Shown: positions 26,474-35,111, counted from the stretch's first letter. The stretch: 64,000 nt of DNA from JACMQX01 sp044225675 (GCA_044225675.1 JBGAIH010000021.1:24227-88226); one strand, 5' to 3'. Numbers and translations are program-made. The notes: generated from the sequence alone by a model not told the origin.

Positions 26474-27412
26474 ATGGACAACACAGGCAGCGGGTCGCCG
26501 CAGCGCATCGCCGCAGCAGGCGGCGCGCAGATCGCCCTTCGCGTGCACGAGGCTGCGGGCACACCGCAGGGCAGCGTGGTCATCGGCGGCGCCATGGGCG
26601 TGCGGCAGGACTACTACACACCGTTCGCGCAGTGGCTCGCGACCCAGGGCTGGCGCGTCACCACCTTCGACTACCGCGGCTCGGGGGACTCGCTTGAGGG
26701 CAGCCTGCGCGGCTTCAAGGCCGACCTGTTCGACTGGACCCGCGACTACGAGGCGGTGATCGACCATGCCCACGCCGCACTGCCCACGCGCCCGCTGTAC
26801 CTGCTCGGCCACAGCCTGGGCGCCCAGCTGCCGGGCCTGCTGGCCAACCAGCACAAGGTCAGCGGCCTGCTCAGCGTGGCGGCCGGCAGCGGTTACTGGC
26901 GCGAGAACGCGCCGCAGCTGCGGCGCATCGTGCCTTACTTCTGGTACTTCCTCGTGCCGGTGGCCACGCGGCTGTGCGGGTACTTCCCGGGGCGGACCCT
27001 GCGCAAGGTGGGCGACCTGCCCGCCGGCGTGATCCTGCAGTGGCGCCGCTGGTGCCTGAACCCGCGCTACAGCGTGGGTGCGGAGGGCGAAGGCGCGCGC
27101 CGCAGCTATGCGCAGGCACGCTTTCCGGTGCTGGCGCTGTCGATCACCGACGATGAACTCATGACGCTGCGCGGCACGCAAAGCCTGGTGAGCCTCTACG
27201 CCAACGCACCCGCGCAGGTGACGCGCGTCGCGCCCGCCGACGTGCAGGCGCGACGGCTCGGCCACTTCGGGCCGTTCCGGCGCGAACACGAGGCGGTGCT
27301 GTGGCCGCGCCTGGGCCAGTGGCTGCAGGCGCTGCCAACCCTGGCGGGCGGCGCGGACCGGGGCCTCGGCCCGGCGCCGGTGGCCGTGACGGTTCAAGGA
27401 GCCGCGGCATGA
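26474..27412 (+). CDS. Alpha/beta hydrolase
   Basis: A 312-residue alpha/beta hydrolase. The nucleophile elbow is LLGHSLGAQLPG (about residue 118), an oxyanion-side motif is VIGGAMGVRQDYYTPFAQWL, an acidic residue is in LSITDDELMT and the likely catalytic His is in RRLGHFGPFR. No signal peptide is present. GAGGAG lies upstream of the ATG at 26474. It sits in the middle of the beta-oxidation cluster and overlaps the next thioesterase by four bases (ATGA), which points to esters or thioesters of fatty acids as substrate, but that is inference. Confidence 0.88.
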   Translation: MDNTGSGSPQRIAAAGGAQIALRVHEAAGTPQGSVVIGGAMGVRQDYYTPFAQWLATQGWRVTTFDYRGSGDSLEGSLRGFKADLFDWTRDYEAVIDHAHAALPTRPLYLLGHSLGAQLPGLLANQHKVSGLLSVAAGSGYWRENAPQLRRIVPYFWYFLVPVATRLCGYFPGRTLRKVGDLPAGVILQWRRWCLNPRYSVGAEGEGARRSYAQARFPVLALSITDDELMTLRGTQSLVSLYANAPAQVTRVAPADVQARRLGHFGPFRREHEAVLWPRLGQWLQALPTLAGGADRGLGPAPVAVTVQGAAA

Positions 27413-28239
27413 CGGCGCCCGCAACCGGGGCCTCCGGGCATCCTTTCGACGCCGCCGTCGCGCTCGAGCCGCAGGCCGACGGCCGCTTCATCGGCCACAC
27501 CAGCCCGGCCTATGCCAACATGGTCGGCCCCTTCGGCGGCATCACGGCGGCGCAGGCGCTCAGCGGCGTGCTCCGGCACCCCGAGCGGCTGGGCGAGCCG
27601 GTGTCGCTCACCGTCAACTTCGCAGCCGCGCTGGCCGACGGGCCGTTCGAGTTGCGGGTGCAGCCGGTGCGCACCAACCGGTCGACCCAGCACTGGACGA
27701 TCAAGATGCGTCAGAACGGCCAGGCCGTTCTCACCGGCACGGCCTTCACCGCGCTGCGCCGCGACACCTGGGGCGCGACCGAGCACCTCATGCCGCCGCT
27801 GCCGCCGCCACACGAGGTGGCGCTGCCGCCGGCGCCGCCGCGCGTGGAATGGATCCGGCGCTACGAGATGCGGGTGATCGAAGGCGGCTTTCCCAAGGCC
27901 TGGGACGGCGCCGACCATGGCAGCAGCCTGACGCGGCTGTGGGTGCGTGACCAGCCGCCGCGTCCGCTGGATCGCGCCTCGCTCGCCGCGCTGGCCGACG
28001 TCTTCTTTCCCGGCGTCTGGGCGCGCCGCGCCAAGCCCGTGCCGATCGGCACCGTGTCCATGACGGTGTACTTCCATGCCGACGCCGCGCGACTGCGCAC
28101 CTCCGGCAGCGGCTACCTCGCCGGCCAGGCGCGCGCCCAATCTTTCTTCCAGGGTTACTTCGACCAGACGGCCCAGTTGTGGAACGAAGGTGGAGAATTG
28201 CTCGTGACGACCCATCAGGTCGTGTATTACAAGGAGTGA
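27409..28239 (+). CDS. Acyl-CoA thioesterase, double-hotdog type
   Basis: A 276-residue protein resembling the TesB-like/4HBT_3 acyl-CoA thioesterase families: an N-terminal hotdog with GPFGGITAAQALSGVL and VSLTVNFAAAL, and a second half with GTVSMTVYFHADA and the closing RAQSFFQGYFDQTAQLW. Such enzymes hydrolyse acyl-CoA to fatty acid and CoA. The ATG at 27409 overlaps the hydrolase stop; the open frame further upstream is not needed. It provides a second thioesterase activity in the window besides the PaaI-type one near liuR. Confidence 0.85.
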   Translation: MTAPATGASGHPFDAAVALEPQADGRFIGHTSPAYANMVGPFGGITAAQALSGVLRHPERLGEPVSLTVNFAAALADGPFELRVQPVRTNRSTQHWTIKMRQNGQAVLTGTAFTALRRDTWGATEHLMPPLPPPHEVALPPAPPRVEWIRRYEMRVIEGGFPKAWDGADHGSSLTRLWVRDQPPRPLDRASLAALADVFFPGVWARRAKPVPIGTVSMTVYFHADAARLRTSGSGYLAGQARAQSFFQGYFDQTAQLWNEGGELLVTTHQVVYYKE

Positions 28240-28313
28240 TCGGCGATGAACCACGCGACGATGACCATGCCGGGCCCGGTCCAGGCTGCAACCTCTGCCC
28301 CCGGGAGCCGGCC

Positions 28314-29084
28314 ATGAGTGCGCAGCCCGCGTCCGGCATCATCGACCCGCCCGTGCTTCGGCCGGTCGCGCTCGTGGTGGGCGCCGGTGACGCCACCGGT
28401 GGCGCCATCGCGCGGCGCTTCGCCCGCGAAGGCTACACCGCCTGCGTCACGCGGCGCGACTTCGAGAAGCTGCGGCCCCTCATCGAGCGCATCATCGCCG
28501 AGGGCGGACGGGCCCACGGCTTCGCCTCCGATGCGCGCAAGGAGGAAGAGGTCGTCGCGCTGATCGAGCAGATCGAGACCACCATCGGCCCGATCGAGGT
28601 GCTGGTGTTCAACATCGGCGCCAACGTGCCTTGCAGCATCCTCGACGAAACCGGCCGCAAGTATTTCAAGATCTGGGAGATGGCCTGCTTCGGCGGCTTT
28701 CTCAACGGCCGCGAGGTGGCGCGCCGCATGGTCACGCGCGAGGGCAGGCCCCAGACCATCCTCTTCACCGGCGCGACCGCGTCGGTGCGCGGTGCCAGTG
28801 GCTTTGCCGCCTTTGCCGGCGCCAAGCACGCACTGCGCGCGCTCGCCCAGAGCATGGCGCGCGAGCTGGGGCCGCGCGGCATCCACGTGGCCCACGTGGT
28901 GGTCGACGGCGCCATCGACACCGAGTTCATCCGCGAGAATTTCCCGGAGCGCTACGCGCTCAAGGCGCAGGACGGCATCCTCAATCCCGAGCACATCGCC
29001 GACAGCTACTGGATGCTGCATGCCCAGCCGCGCGACGCCTGGACGCACGAGCTGGACCTGCGGCCCTACATGGAAAAATTCTGA
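28314..29084 (+). CDS. SDR-family protein with Phe in place of the catalytic Tyr
   Basis: A 256-residue short-chain dehydrogenase/reductase fold. The nucleotide motif is VVGAGDATGGAIARRF (glycine-rich, modified from TGxxxGxG), and FNIGANV stands for the NNAG motif. The YxxxK motif reads FAGAK (F167, K171), so the normal proton donor is missing. The protein is otherwise well preserved, and related SDRs with this change exist next to acyl-CoA genes. It may bind NAD(P)(H) with altered or no redox activity. The start at 28314 lies just after GGGAGC. Confidence 0.85.
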   Translation: MSAQPASGIIDPPVLRPVALVVGAGDATGGAIARRFAREGYTACVTRRDFEKLRPLIERIIAEGGRAHGFASDARKEEEVVALIEQIETTIGPIEVLVFNIGANVPCSILDETGRKYFKIWEMACFGGFLNGREVARRMVTREGRPQTILFTGATASVRGASGFAAFAGAKHALRALAQSMARELGPRGIHVAHVVVDGAIDTEFIRENFPERYALKAQDGILNPEHIADSYWMLHAQPRDAWTHELDLRPYMEKF

Positions 29085-29115
29085 GGCCGGCGCACGGCCC
29101 GCAAGGAGACAAGGC

Positions 29116-29709
29116 ATGAGCAAGACGGTGGAGTTCTATTTCGACGTGGGCAGCCCGGCCGCCTACCTGGCCTGGCATCAGCTGCCGGTCATCGCCCGCG
29201 AGACCGGCGGGCAGATCGACTTCCGGCCGATGCTGCTGGGCGGCGTGTTCCAGGCCACCGGCAACCAGTCGCCCATGACGGTGCCCGCCAAGGGCAGCTA
29301 CATGCAGGACGACCTGGCGCGCTTTGCAAAGCGGTATGGCTGCGCGTTCCGCCACAACCCGCACTTCCCGATCAACACCCTCACGCTGATGCGCGGCGCC
29401 GCCGGCCTGCAGCTGCGCGAGCCGCAGCGCTTCGTGCCCTATGTCGACGCGGTCTACCGGGCGATCTGGGCCGACGGCCTGAACCTGGGCGATCCGGCCG
29501 TGTTGGCCACGGTGCTGCAGGCGGCCGGCTTCGATCCGGCGGCCTTCATGGCGCTGGTGGCCGACGCCGAGGTCAAGGAGCGCCTCAAGGCCACGACGCA
29601 GGAGGCGGTGGCGCGCGGCGTGTTCGGCGCGCCTGCCTTCTTCGTCGATGGCGTGATGTACTGGGGCCAGGACCGGCTGGACTTCGTGCGCGAAGCGCTG
29701 GCCGGCTGA
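29116..29709 (+). CDS. 2-hydroxychromene-2-carboxylate isomerase family protein (DsbA-like, kappa GST)
   Basis: A 197-residue DsbA-fold protein with the start VEFYFDVGSPAAYLAWHQLP, where the Ser of GSPAAYL is the position that activates glutathione in NahD-type isomerases. The helical insertion and the closing GVFGAPAFFVDGVMYWGQDR match the family. The classical reaction is glutathione-dependent cis-trans isomerisation in naphthalene breakdown, but no aromatic genes are nearby. Here, inside a fatty-acid cluster, it may act on an unsaturated acyl intermediate; this is inference. GGAG lies upstream of the ATG. Confidence 0.87.
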   Translation: MSKTVEFYFDVGSPAAYLAWHQLPVIARETGGQIDFRPMLLGGVFQATGNQSPMTVPAKGSYMQDDLARFAKRYGCAFRHNPHFPINTLTLMRGAAGLQLREPQRFVPYVDAVYRAIWADGLNLGDPAVLATVLQAAGFDPAAFMALVADAEVKERLKATTQEAVARGVFGAPAFFVDGVMYWGQDRLDFVREALAG

Positions 29710-29780
29710 GGTCCGCTTCGCTGCTGCTTTTCCCCCCCCGCTGTATCCCGTTTTTCGTTTGCACCACAAGGACTGATTTC

Positions 29781-30545
29781 ATGAGCGACATCCTCACCCA
29801 CGTCGACGGCGGCGTGATGACCCTCACGCTGAACCGCGTGGACAAGAAGAACTCCATCACCTCGGCCATGTATGGCGCGATGGCCGATGCGCTGGCCAGC
29901 GCCGAGGCCGATGCGGCCGTGCGTGTCGTCGTGCTTCAGGGCCACGAGACGATCTTCAGCGCCGGCAACGACATCGGCGACTTCCTCCACCAGCCGCCGC
30001 AAGGGCTCGACTCGCCGGTGTTCCGCTTCCTGCGCGGCATCGCGAGCTTTCCCAAGCCGCTGATCGCCGCCGTGAGCGGCCCGGCCGTGGGCGTGGGCAC
30101 GACGATGCTGTTCCACTGCGACCTGGTCTATGCGGGCGACAACGCCGCCTTCTCGATGCCCTTCGTCAATCTGGGCCTGTGCCCCGAGGCGGCCTCCAGC
30201 CTGCTGGTGCCGCAGATGATGGGCTACCACCGTGCGGCCGAGGCCCTGCTGATGGGCGAGCCTTTCATGGCCGAGGCCGCGCTGGAAGTCGGCCTGGTCA
30301 ACCGCGTGGTGCCGCCCACCGAGGTCAATGGCGTGGCCCAGGCCCAGGCACGCAAGCTCGCGGCCAAGCCGCTGACGTCGCTGATCGAGACCAAGCGGCT
30401 CATGAAGAAGGGCCAGGCACGGCAGGTGCTCGACCAGATGGCGGAGGAGGGCGCAAGCTTCGGCCGCATGCTGCGCGAGCCTGCGGCCCGCGAGGCCTTC
30501 GGCGCCTTCATGGAAAAGCGCAAGCCGGATTTCTCCGGGCTCTGA
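29781..30545 (+). CDS. Enoyl-CoA hydratase/isomerase family protein (isomerase-like)
   Basis: A 254-residue crotonase-fold protein. The oxyanion motif is FSAGNDIGDF. The first hydratase Glu position is replaced by Thr (GPAVGVGTTMLFHCDLVYA), while the second Glu is present in NLGLCPEAASSLL. This one-Glu pattern is that of delta3-delta2-enoyl-CoA isomerases and PaaG-like enzymes rather than true hydratases, so it may shift double bonds of unsaturated acyl-CoA. It is preceded by AAGGA and followed after 19 bases by an SDR. Confidence 0.88.
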   Translation: MSDILTHVDGGVMTLTLNRVDKKNSITSAMYGAMADALASAEADAAVRVVVLQGHETIFSAGNDIGDFLHQPPQGLDSPVFRFLRGIASFPKPLIAAVSGPAVGVGTTMLFHCDLVYAGDNAAFSMPFVNLGLCPEAASSLLVPQMMGYHRAAEALLMGEPFMAEAALEVGLVNRVVPPTEVNGVAQAQARKLAAKPLTSLIETKRLMKKGQARQVLDQMAEEGASFGRMLREPAAREAFGAFMEKRKPDFSGL

Positions 30546-30564
30546 GCCCTCACAAGGATTCACC

Positions 30565-31407
30565 ATGACATCTGCCTCCATGACGCTCAAGGGCAAGACC
30601 CTCTTCATCACCGGCGCCTCGCGCGGCATCGGCCTGGCCATCGGCAAGCGCGCCGCGGCGGACGGCGCCAACGTCGTCATCGTGGCCAAGACGGCCGAGA
30701 CCAACCCCAAGCTGCCCGGCACCATCCACAGCGCGGCCGAAGAGATCCGCGCGGCCGGTGGGCAGGCCCTGCCGCTGCAGGTGGACATCCGCGACGAGGC
30801 CGCCGTGGCCGAGGCGGTGGCGCAGGCGGTGAAGGCCTTCGGCGGGATCGACATCCTCGTCAACAACGCCAGCGCGATCAGCCTCACCGGCACCGAGCAG
30901 ACGCCGATGAAGCGCTTCGACCTGATGAACGGCGTGAACGCGCGCGGCACCTACCTGTGCACCGCCGCCTGCCTGGCCGAGCTGCGCAAATCCGCAGCCG
31001 CCGGCCGCAACCCGCACGTGCTCAACATGTCGCCGCCGCTGTCGATGAAGGAGCACTGGTTCGCCCCGCACACCGCCTACACCATGGCGAAGTACGGCAT
31101 GAGCATGTGCACGCTCGGCCATGCGGGGGAGTTCCGTCCCTGGGGCATCGGCGTCAACAGCCTGTGGCCGCGCACGGCCATCGCCACGGCGGCGCTGCAG
31201 ATGATTCCGGGCGTGGACGTGAAGCTGTGCCGCACCCCCGAGATCCTGGCTGACGCGGCCTGGTTCATCCTCACCGGGCCGTCGAGCGCCACCGGCAACT
31301 TCCACATCGACGACGAGGTGCTCGCCGCTCACGGCGTGACGGATCTCGACCGCTACGCGGTCACGCCGGGCAACCGCCGCTTCATCCCCGACTTCTTCGT
31401 CGACTGA
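30565..31407 (+). CDS. SDR-family oxidoreductase
   Basis: A 280-residue NAD(P)-dependent short-chain dehydrogenase. The cofactor motif is ITGASRGIGLAIGKR, the structural motif is VNNASAIS, and the catalytic pair is Y172 and K176 (HTAYTMAKYGM). The long N-terminal segment TAETNPKLPGTIHSAAEEI after strand 2 resembles HSDL2-like enzymes, which are linked to fatty-acid metabolism. It is the last gene of the TetR-led run on this strand. Substrate unknown. Confidence 0.9.
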   Translation: MTSASMTLKGKTLFITGASRGIGLAIGKRAAADGANVVIVAKTAETNPKLPGTIHSAAEEIRAAGGQALPLQVDIRDEAAVAEAVAQAVKAFGGIDILVNNASAISLTGTEQTPMKRFDLMNGVNARGTYLCTAACLAELRKSAAAGRNPHVLNMSPPLSMKEHWFAPHTAYTMAKYGMSMCTLGHAGEFRPWGIGVNSLWPRTAIATAALQMIPGVDVKLCRTPEILADAAWFILTGPSSATGNFHIDDEVLAAHGVTDLDRYAVTPGNRRFIPDFFVD

Positions 31408-31457
31408 AAGCCGGCCAGGCGGTCCGGCGCCGCGCGTCGAGGCCTGCTCCGGCGCCC

Positions 31458-32987
31458 TCAGGCCGCCTGGCGCTGCTCCATGCTCTTGTAGACGCCGCAG
31501 CCGACGTACAGCTCGCCCATGCGCATCACATAGGACATCTTGGCCTGCACCTGGCCCGTGAGCGGGTTGGCGATGCGGTATTCGACCCAGCCCGGCTCGG
31601 CATCGGCCTGCGAGACGATGGCCGCCAGCAGGCTGTCGCCGTCCACGCCGGGCACGTCCTGCACCCGCGAGCCGACCTTCTCCGGCTTGCCGCCAAAGGC
31701 GCGGTAGACGCCGCTGCGGTCCAGCGCGAAGACATACATGTCGCGATCATGAAAGCCGCTGGCCGGGTCGGTCAGCCATTGCACCAGCGCGGCCGGGTCG
31801 CGGCCGCCGCGTTCGCGCTCGGCCCGCTCCACCAGCGCCAGCGCCTCGCCCGCCGTGCCCTGCATCAGCCGGAAGTGCGCCACCGAACCCGAGAGGGCGG
31901 CAGCGCGCTCATGCAGGTAGGTCGCCTGGTTGGCGGCTTCCTCCACGAGGTGGGCATTCTGCTGGGTGATCGAGTCAAGGTGATTGACGGCCGAGGCGAT
32001 CTCGCTGAGCCCGCTGCTCTGGCCCGCACTGGCCGACGAGATGCGCGACATCGCCTCGGCCACGTGGCGCACGCCGGCCACGACGTCGGTGATGCCGCCG
32101 CCGGCCGAGCGGATGCGCTCCACACCGCCGTGCACATTGACGGACGATGCGTCGATCAGCTCGCGAATCTTGCGCGACTCGTCGGAGCAGCGGCGGGCCA
32201 GCCGGCGCACCTCGCCGGCCACCACGGCGAAGCCGCGGCCCTGCTCGCCCGCGCGCGCGGCCTCGATCGCCGCATTGAGCGCCAGCAGGTTGGTCTGGAA
32301 GGCGATGCCGTCGATCACCGCCACCATGGCGCTCATGCGGTCGGTGTCGGCCTGGATGGCGCCCACCGTGCCCACCGCCTGGCGCATGGCCTCGGCCCCC
32401 TGCTCGGCGATGCCGCGCACCTCGCCGGCGCGCCGGTCGGCGTCGGCCGCGTGGTGGGCGTTCTCCTGCACGGTGCCGGCCAGCTGGGTGACGCTGGCGG
32501 CCGTCTGCTGCAGGCTCGCGGCCTGCTGCTCGGTGCGCGACGACAGGTCGCGGTAGCCGCGCGCCAGCTGGTTGCCGGCCTGCGCGACCAGCGCAGAGCT
32601 GGTGCGCACCTCGGCCACCAGGCTGGACAGTCCGGCCGTCATGCGGCGCATGCTGCGGCCGAGCTGGGCGATCTCGTCGCTGCCGCGCGGCTCGGGCAGG
32701 TGGTCGAGCTGCCCCTGCTCGATGCGCTCCATGAGCCTGAGCGCGCGGCGCAGGCCGCCGATGAAGCCGTCGCAAAATCCGAGCGCCAGGTACAGCCAGG
32801 CGGCCAGCAGCAGCAGGCCGGTACCGCCCAGCCAGGGGCGCGCGGCCGGCGGCACGGCGCCGGCCCAGGCGGCCGCCAGGGCAGCGGCACCGCCGGCAAA
32901 CAGGGCGCCCAGCAGCACCAGCTTGACGGGCAGGGTGATGTGGCGCATCAGAGCCAGCGCGGGCGCCAGCCATCGGGTGGTGTTCAT
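31458..32987 (-). CDS. Methyl-accepting chemotaxis protein with C-terminal Cache-like domain
   Basis: A 509-residue chemoreceptor with unusual layout. Two N-terminal membrane helices (about residues 18-42 and 52-72) have almost nothing between them, so there is no periplasmic sensor. A HAMP segment follows, then the signalling domain with the hairpin tip IAFQTNLLALNAAIEAARAG near the middle. After it comes a C-terminal stretch (about residues 400-505) with YVFALDRSGVYRAFGG and ELYVGCGVYKSM, resembling a single Cache sensor, which would be cytoplasmic. AGGAGAAG precedes the ATG. It converges on the SDR gene. Confidence 0.92.
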   Translation of the reverse strand: MNTTRWLAPALALMRHITLPVKLVLLGALFAGGAAALAAAWAGAVPPAARPWLGGTGLLLLAAWLYLALGFCDGFIGGLRRALRLMERIEQGQLDHLPEPRGSDEIAQLGRSMRRMTAGLSSLVAEVRTSSALVAQAGNQLARGYRDLSSRTEQQAASLQQTAASVTQLAGTVQENAHHAADADRRAGEVRGIAEQGAEAMRQAVGTVGAIQADTDRMSAMVAVIDGIAFQTNLLALNAAIEAARAGEQGRGFAVVAGEVRRLARRCSDESRKIRELIDASSVNVHGGVERIRSAGGGITDVVAGVRHVAEAMSRISSASAGQSSGLSEIASAVNHLDSITQQNAHLVEEAANQATYLHERAAALSGSVAHFRLMQGTAGEALALVERAERERGGRDPAALVQWLTDPASGFHDRDMYVFALDRSGVYRAFGGKPEKVGSRVQDVPGVDGDSLLAAIVSQADAEPGWVEYRIANPLTGQVQAKMSYVMRMGELYVGCGVYKSMEQRQAA

Positions 32988-33178
32988 GGGTTCTTCTCCT
33001 GAGCCGCCCCAGGCCGATCGGGGCGATGGGCCCCGGGGTGGCGCCGCCGTCGCGCGGATCGCGCTTTTCTGGCAGACAGGAGGCAGCTTACGGCTGCGCG
33101 CTGCGGCGGGATGCGCCGATCAGCGGGCAAAAGTCCGTGCTTTTTTCACGCGCCTGGGGCTTGGCCTATCATGCGGCG

Positions 33179-33535
33179 ATGTCCTATCTGCTCCTCATCC
33201 ATGAGCCCGAAGGCCAGCGCGCCACCCGCAGCGAGTCCGAGGGCCGCGCCGTCTATGACCGCATGCTGCAATTCGCGGGTGAACTCCAGCGCGAGGGCAA
33301 GCTGCTCGCGGTGGAGTCCCTGGCCACGCCCGGCCCGACGGCAGCCCAGGTGCGGGTGCGGGCCGGCCGCGCCCAGGTGCTGGACGGCCCGTTTGCCGAG
33401 GCCAAGGAGTTCGTCGGCGGCTTCTTCCTGCTCGACTGCGCCTCCCGCGAGGAGGCGCTGGCCATCGCCGCGCGCTGCCCGGCGGCCGAGTGGGCCACGG
33501 TCGAGGTGCGCGCCACGGCGCCCTGCTACGCCTGA
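33179..33535 (+). CDS. YciI/DGPF-domain protein
   Basis: A 118-residue YCII-related protein with the signature VLDGPFAEAKEFVGGFFLLDC (written DGPFAEAKE) and an N-terminal YLLLIHEP strand. The family is ferredoxin-like; PhnB/DGPF proteins are strongly linked with ECF42-type sigma factors. It is followed by a second DGPF protein, an SRPBCC protein, a VOC protein and an ECF sigma factor on the same strand. The start at 33179 is where homology begins. Confidence 0.88.
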   Translation: MSYLLLIHEPEGQRATRSESEGRAVYDRMLQFAGELQREGKLLAVESLATPGPTAAQVRVRAGRAQVLDGPFAEAKEFVGGFFLLDCASREEALAIAARCPAAEWATVEVRATAPCYA

Positions 33536-33691
33536 GGCGCAGGCGGGTCGGGCGGCCTGGCCCGCTTGCGGCCGCGCGCGAACGTCCGTCGGGCGTCCTT
33601 GTCGATTCCGGCCCGCCCGCTTCGTCGTACCCATGAAGGAACGATGGCGCCAGGTGGGCTGGCACCCGTCCGGCATGGACAGGAGCGCGAC

Positions 33692-34108
33692 ATGCGATTC
33701 ATGATCATCGTCAAGGCCACGCCCGAGAGCGAGGCGGGCCGCTTTCCCCCCGACATGGCCGAGCTGATGGCCGCCATGGCGGCCTATCACGAGGAGCTGG
33801 CGCAGGCCGGCGTGCTGCTGGACGCGGCCGGCCTGCAACCCAGCAGCCGTGGCTGGCGCATCCGCTACGACGGCCGGCAGCGCCGCGTGGTGGACGGCCC
33901 GTTTGCCGAGACCAAGGAGCTCGTGGCCGGCTACACGCTGATCCAGTGCCGCTCGCGCGAGGAGGCGCTGGAGTGGACGCGGCGCTTCCCGAACCCGGTG
34001 CGCGAGGGCGCGTCCTGCGAGATCGAGGTGCGCCAGCTCTATGAGCTGGAGGACTTCGATGCCCATCCGGCCGCCGCAGCGCGCCTGCAGGCCATCACTC
34101 CCCACTGA
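33692..34108 (+). CDS. YciI/DGPF-domain protein, second copy
   Basis: A 138-residue paralogue of the preceding protein with MRFMIIVKATPESEAG, the signature VVDGPFAETKELVAGY and the closing EVRQLYELEDF. AGGAG lies nine bases before the ATG at 33692. The two copies probably arose by duplication and both belong to the DGPF set around the ECF42-type sigma factor at 35140. Their molecular role is not established. Confidence 0.88.
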   Translation: MRFMIIVKATPESEAGRFPPDMAELMAAMAAYHEELAQAGVLLDAAGLQPSSRGWRIRYDGRQRRVVDGPFAETKELVAGYTLIQCRSREEALEWTRRFPNPVREGASCEIEVRQLYELEDFDAHPAAAARLQAITPH

Positions 34109-34125
34109 ACCTGCCGGGAATCCTC

Positions 34126-34677
34126 ATGCTCAAGAAACTGATCTGGACCCTCCTGGCCTTGGTGGCCGTGCTGGCGGTCGCCGTGGCCCTGCTGCTGGCC
34201 TGGGCGGCCGGGCGCCCCGACAGCTTCCGCGTGCAGCGCTCGCTGCTCGTGCAGGCGTCGCCCGAGGCGGTGTTCGCGCAGATCAACGACCTGCACGCCT
34301 TCAACACCTGGAACCCCTTTAACCGCAAGGACCCGTCGATGCGCGGCAGCTACCGCGGGCCTGCCGCCGGCCCGGGGGCCGCCTACGACTTCGCTGGCAA
34401 TGGCGAGGTGGGCAAGGGAACGGTGCGCATCGTCGACGCCGCGCCGCCGCTTCGCGTGGCGATGAAGCTCGACATGACCGAGCCCATGGAGGCGCACAAC
34501 GACATCCTGTTCAGCCTGGTGCCACGCGGCAGCGCGACCGAGGTCACCTGGGCGATGAACGGTGCCTGCCCGCTGCTGTGCCGCGCGATGCACCTGGTGT
34601 TCGACCTCGACCGCATGGTCGGCGGCGACTTCGAGTCCGGCCTGCGCGGGCTGAAGGCGCGCGCCGAGAAGAATTGA
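34126..34677 (+). CDS. SRPBCC-family protein with N-terminal membrane anchor
   Basis: A 183-residue START/polyketide-cyclase-like (SRPBCC) protein. An N-terminal hydrophobic helix (about residues 4-26) anchors it to the inner membrane. The body begins RVQRSLLVQASPEAVFAQIND and ends LKARAEKN, typical for a hydrophobic-ligand cup. It lies 17 bases after the second DGPF gene and 23 before the VOC gene, so the set is probably one transcript. Ligand unknown. Confidence 0.87.
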   Translation: MLKKLIWTLLALVAVLAVAVALLLAWAAGRPDSFRVQRSLLVQASPEAVFAQINDLHAFNTWNPFNRKDPSMRGSYRGPAAGPGAAYDFAGNGEVGKGTVRIVDAAPPLRVAMKLDMTEPMEAHNDILFSLVPRGSATEVTWAMNGACPLLCRAMHLVFDLDRMVGGDFESGLRGLKARAEKN

Positions 34678-34700
34678 TCGCATTTCAAGGAGAGAGTCCC

Positions 34701-35111
34701 ATGGCCCAGCAGATCTTCGTCAACCTGCCCATCCGCGAGATGGCGCGCAGTCGCGCCTTCTTCGAGAGTCTGGGCTATTCGTTCAACCCCCAGTTCACCA
34801 ACGACCAGGGTGCCTGCATGGTGGTCTCCGACACCATCTATGTGATGCTGCTGGTCGAGAGCTTCTTCCAGACCTTCACGAAGAAGGCGGTGGCCGATGC
34901 GTTCAGGAGCACCGAGGTGCTGCTGTGCCTGTCGTGCGACAGCCGCGCGGCGGTCGATGCGCTGGTTGCCAAGGCCGTGGCGGCCGGCGGCAAGACGCCG
35001 GTGGCGGCCCAGGACCATGGCTTCATGTACAGCCACGGCTTCGAGGACCTGGACGGGCATCAGTGGGAGCTGGTGTGGATGGACCCGAACGCCGCCCCGC
35101 CCAGCGCCTGA
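34701..35111 (+). CDS. VOC-family (glyoxalase-like) protein
   Basis: A 136-residue vicinal-oxygen-chelate protein: IFVNLPIREMARSRAFFESLGY at the N-terminus and HGFEDLDGHQWELVWMD at the C-terminus, the latter holding the usual metal-site Glu/His. It resembles the 'lactoylglutathione lyase-like' proteins that accompany DGPF and ECF sigma genes. AAGGAGAGAG precedes the ATG. The substrate is unknown. Confidence 0.88.
   Translation: MAQQIFVNLPIREMARSRAFFESLGYSFNPQFTNDQGACMVVSDTIYVMLLVESFFQTFTKKAVADAFRSTEVLLCLSCDSRAAVDALVAKAVAAGGKTPVAAQDHGFMYSHGFEDLDGHQWELVWMDPNAAPPSA

Noticed and set aside
22731..26564. A 1277-codon open frame on the minus strand opposite the FadN-type and thiolase genes
   Set aside because: High GC keeps antisense frames open. 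The plus strand here encodes two intact, recognisable enzymes, while the antisense product is low-complexity His/Arg/Ala/Gly-rich and resembles no family.
29710..29780. Run of C bases and TTTTTCGTTTGC stretch considered as regulatory site
   Set aside because: No symmetry or match to the TetR dyad; it is just the short gap before the crotonase gene.
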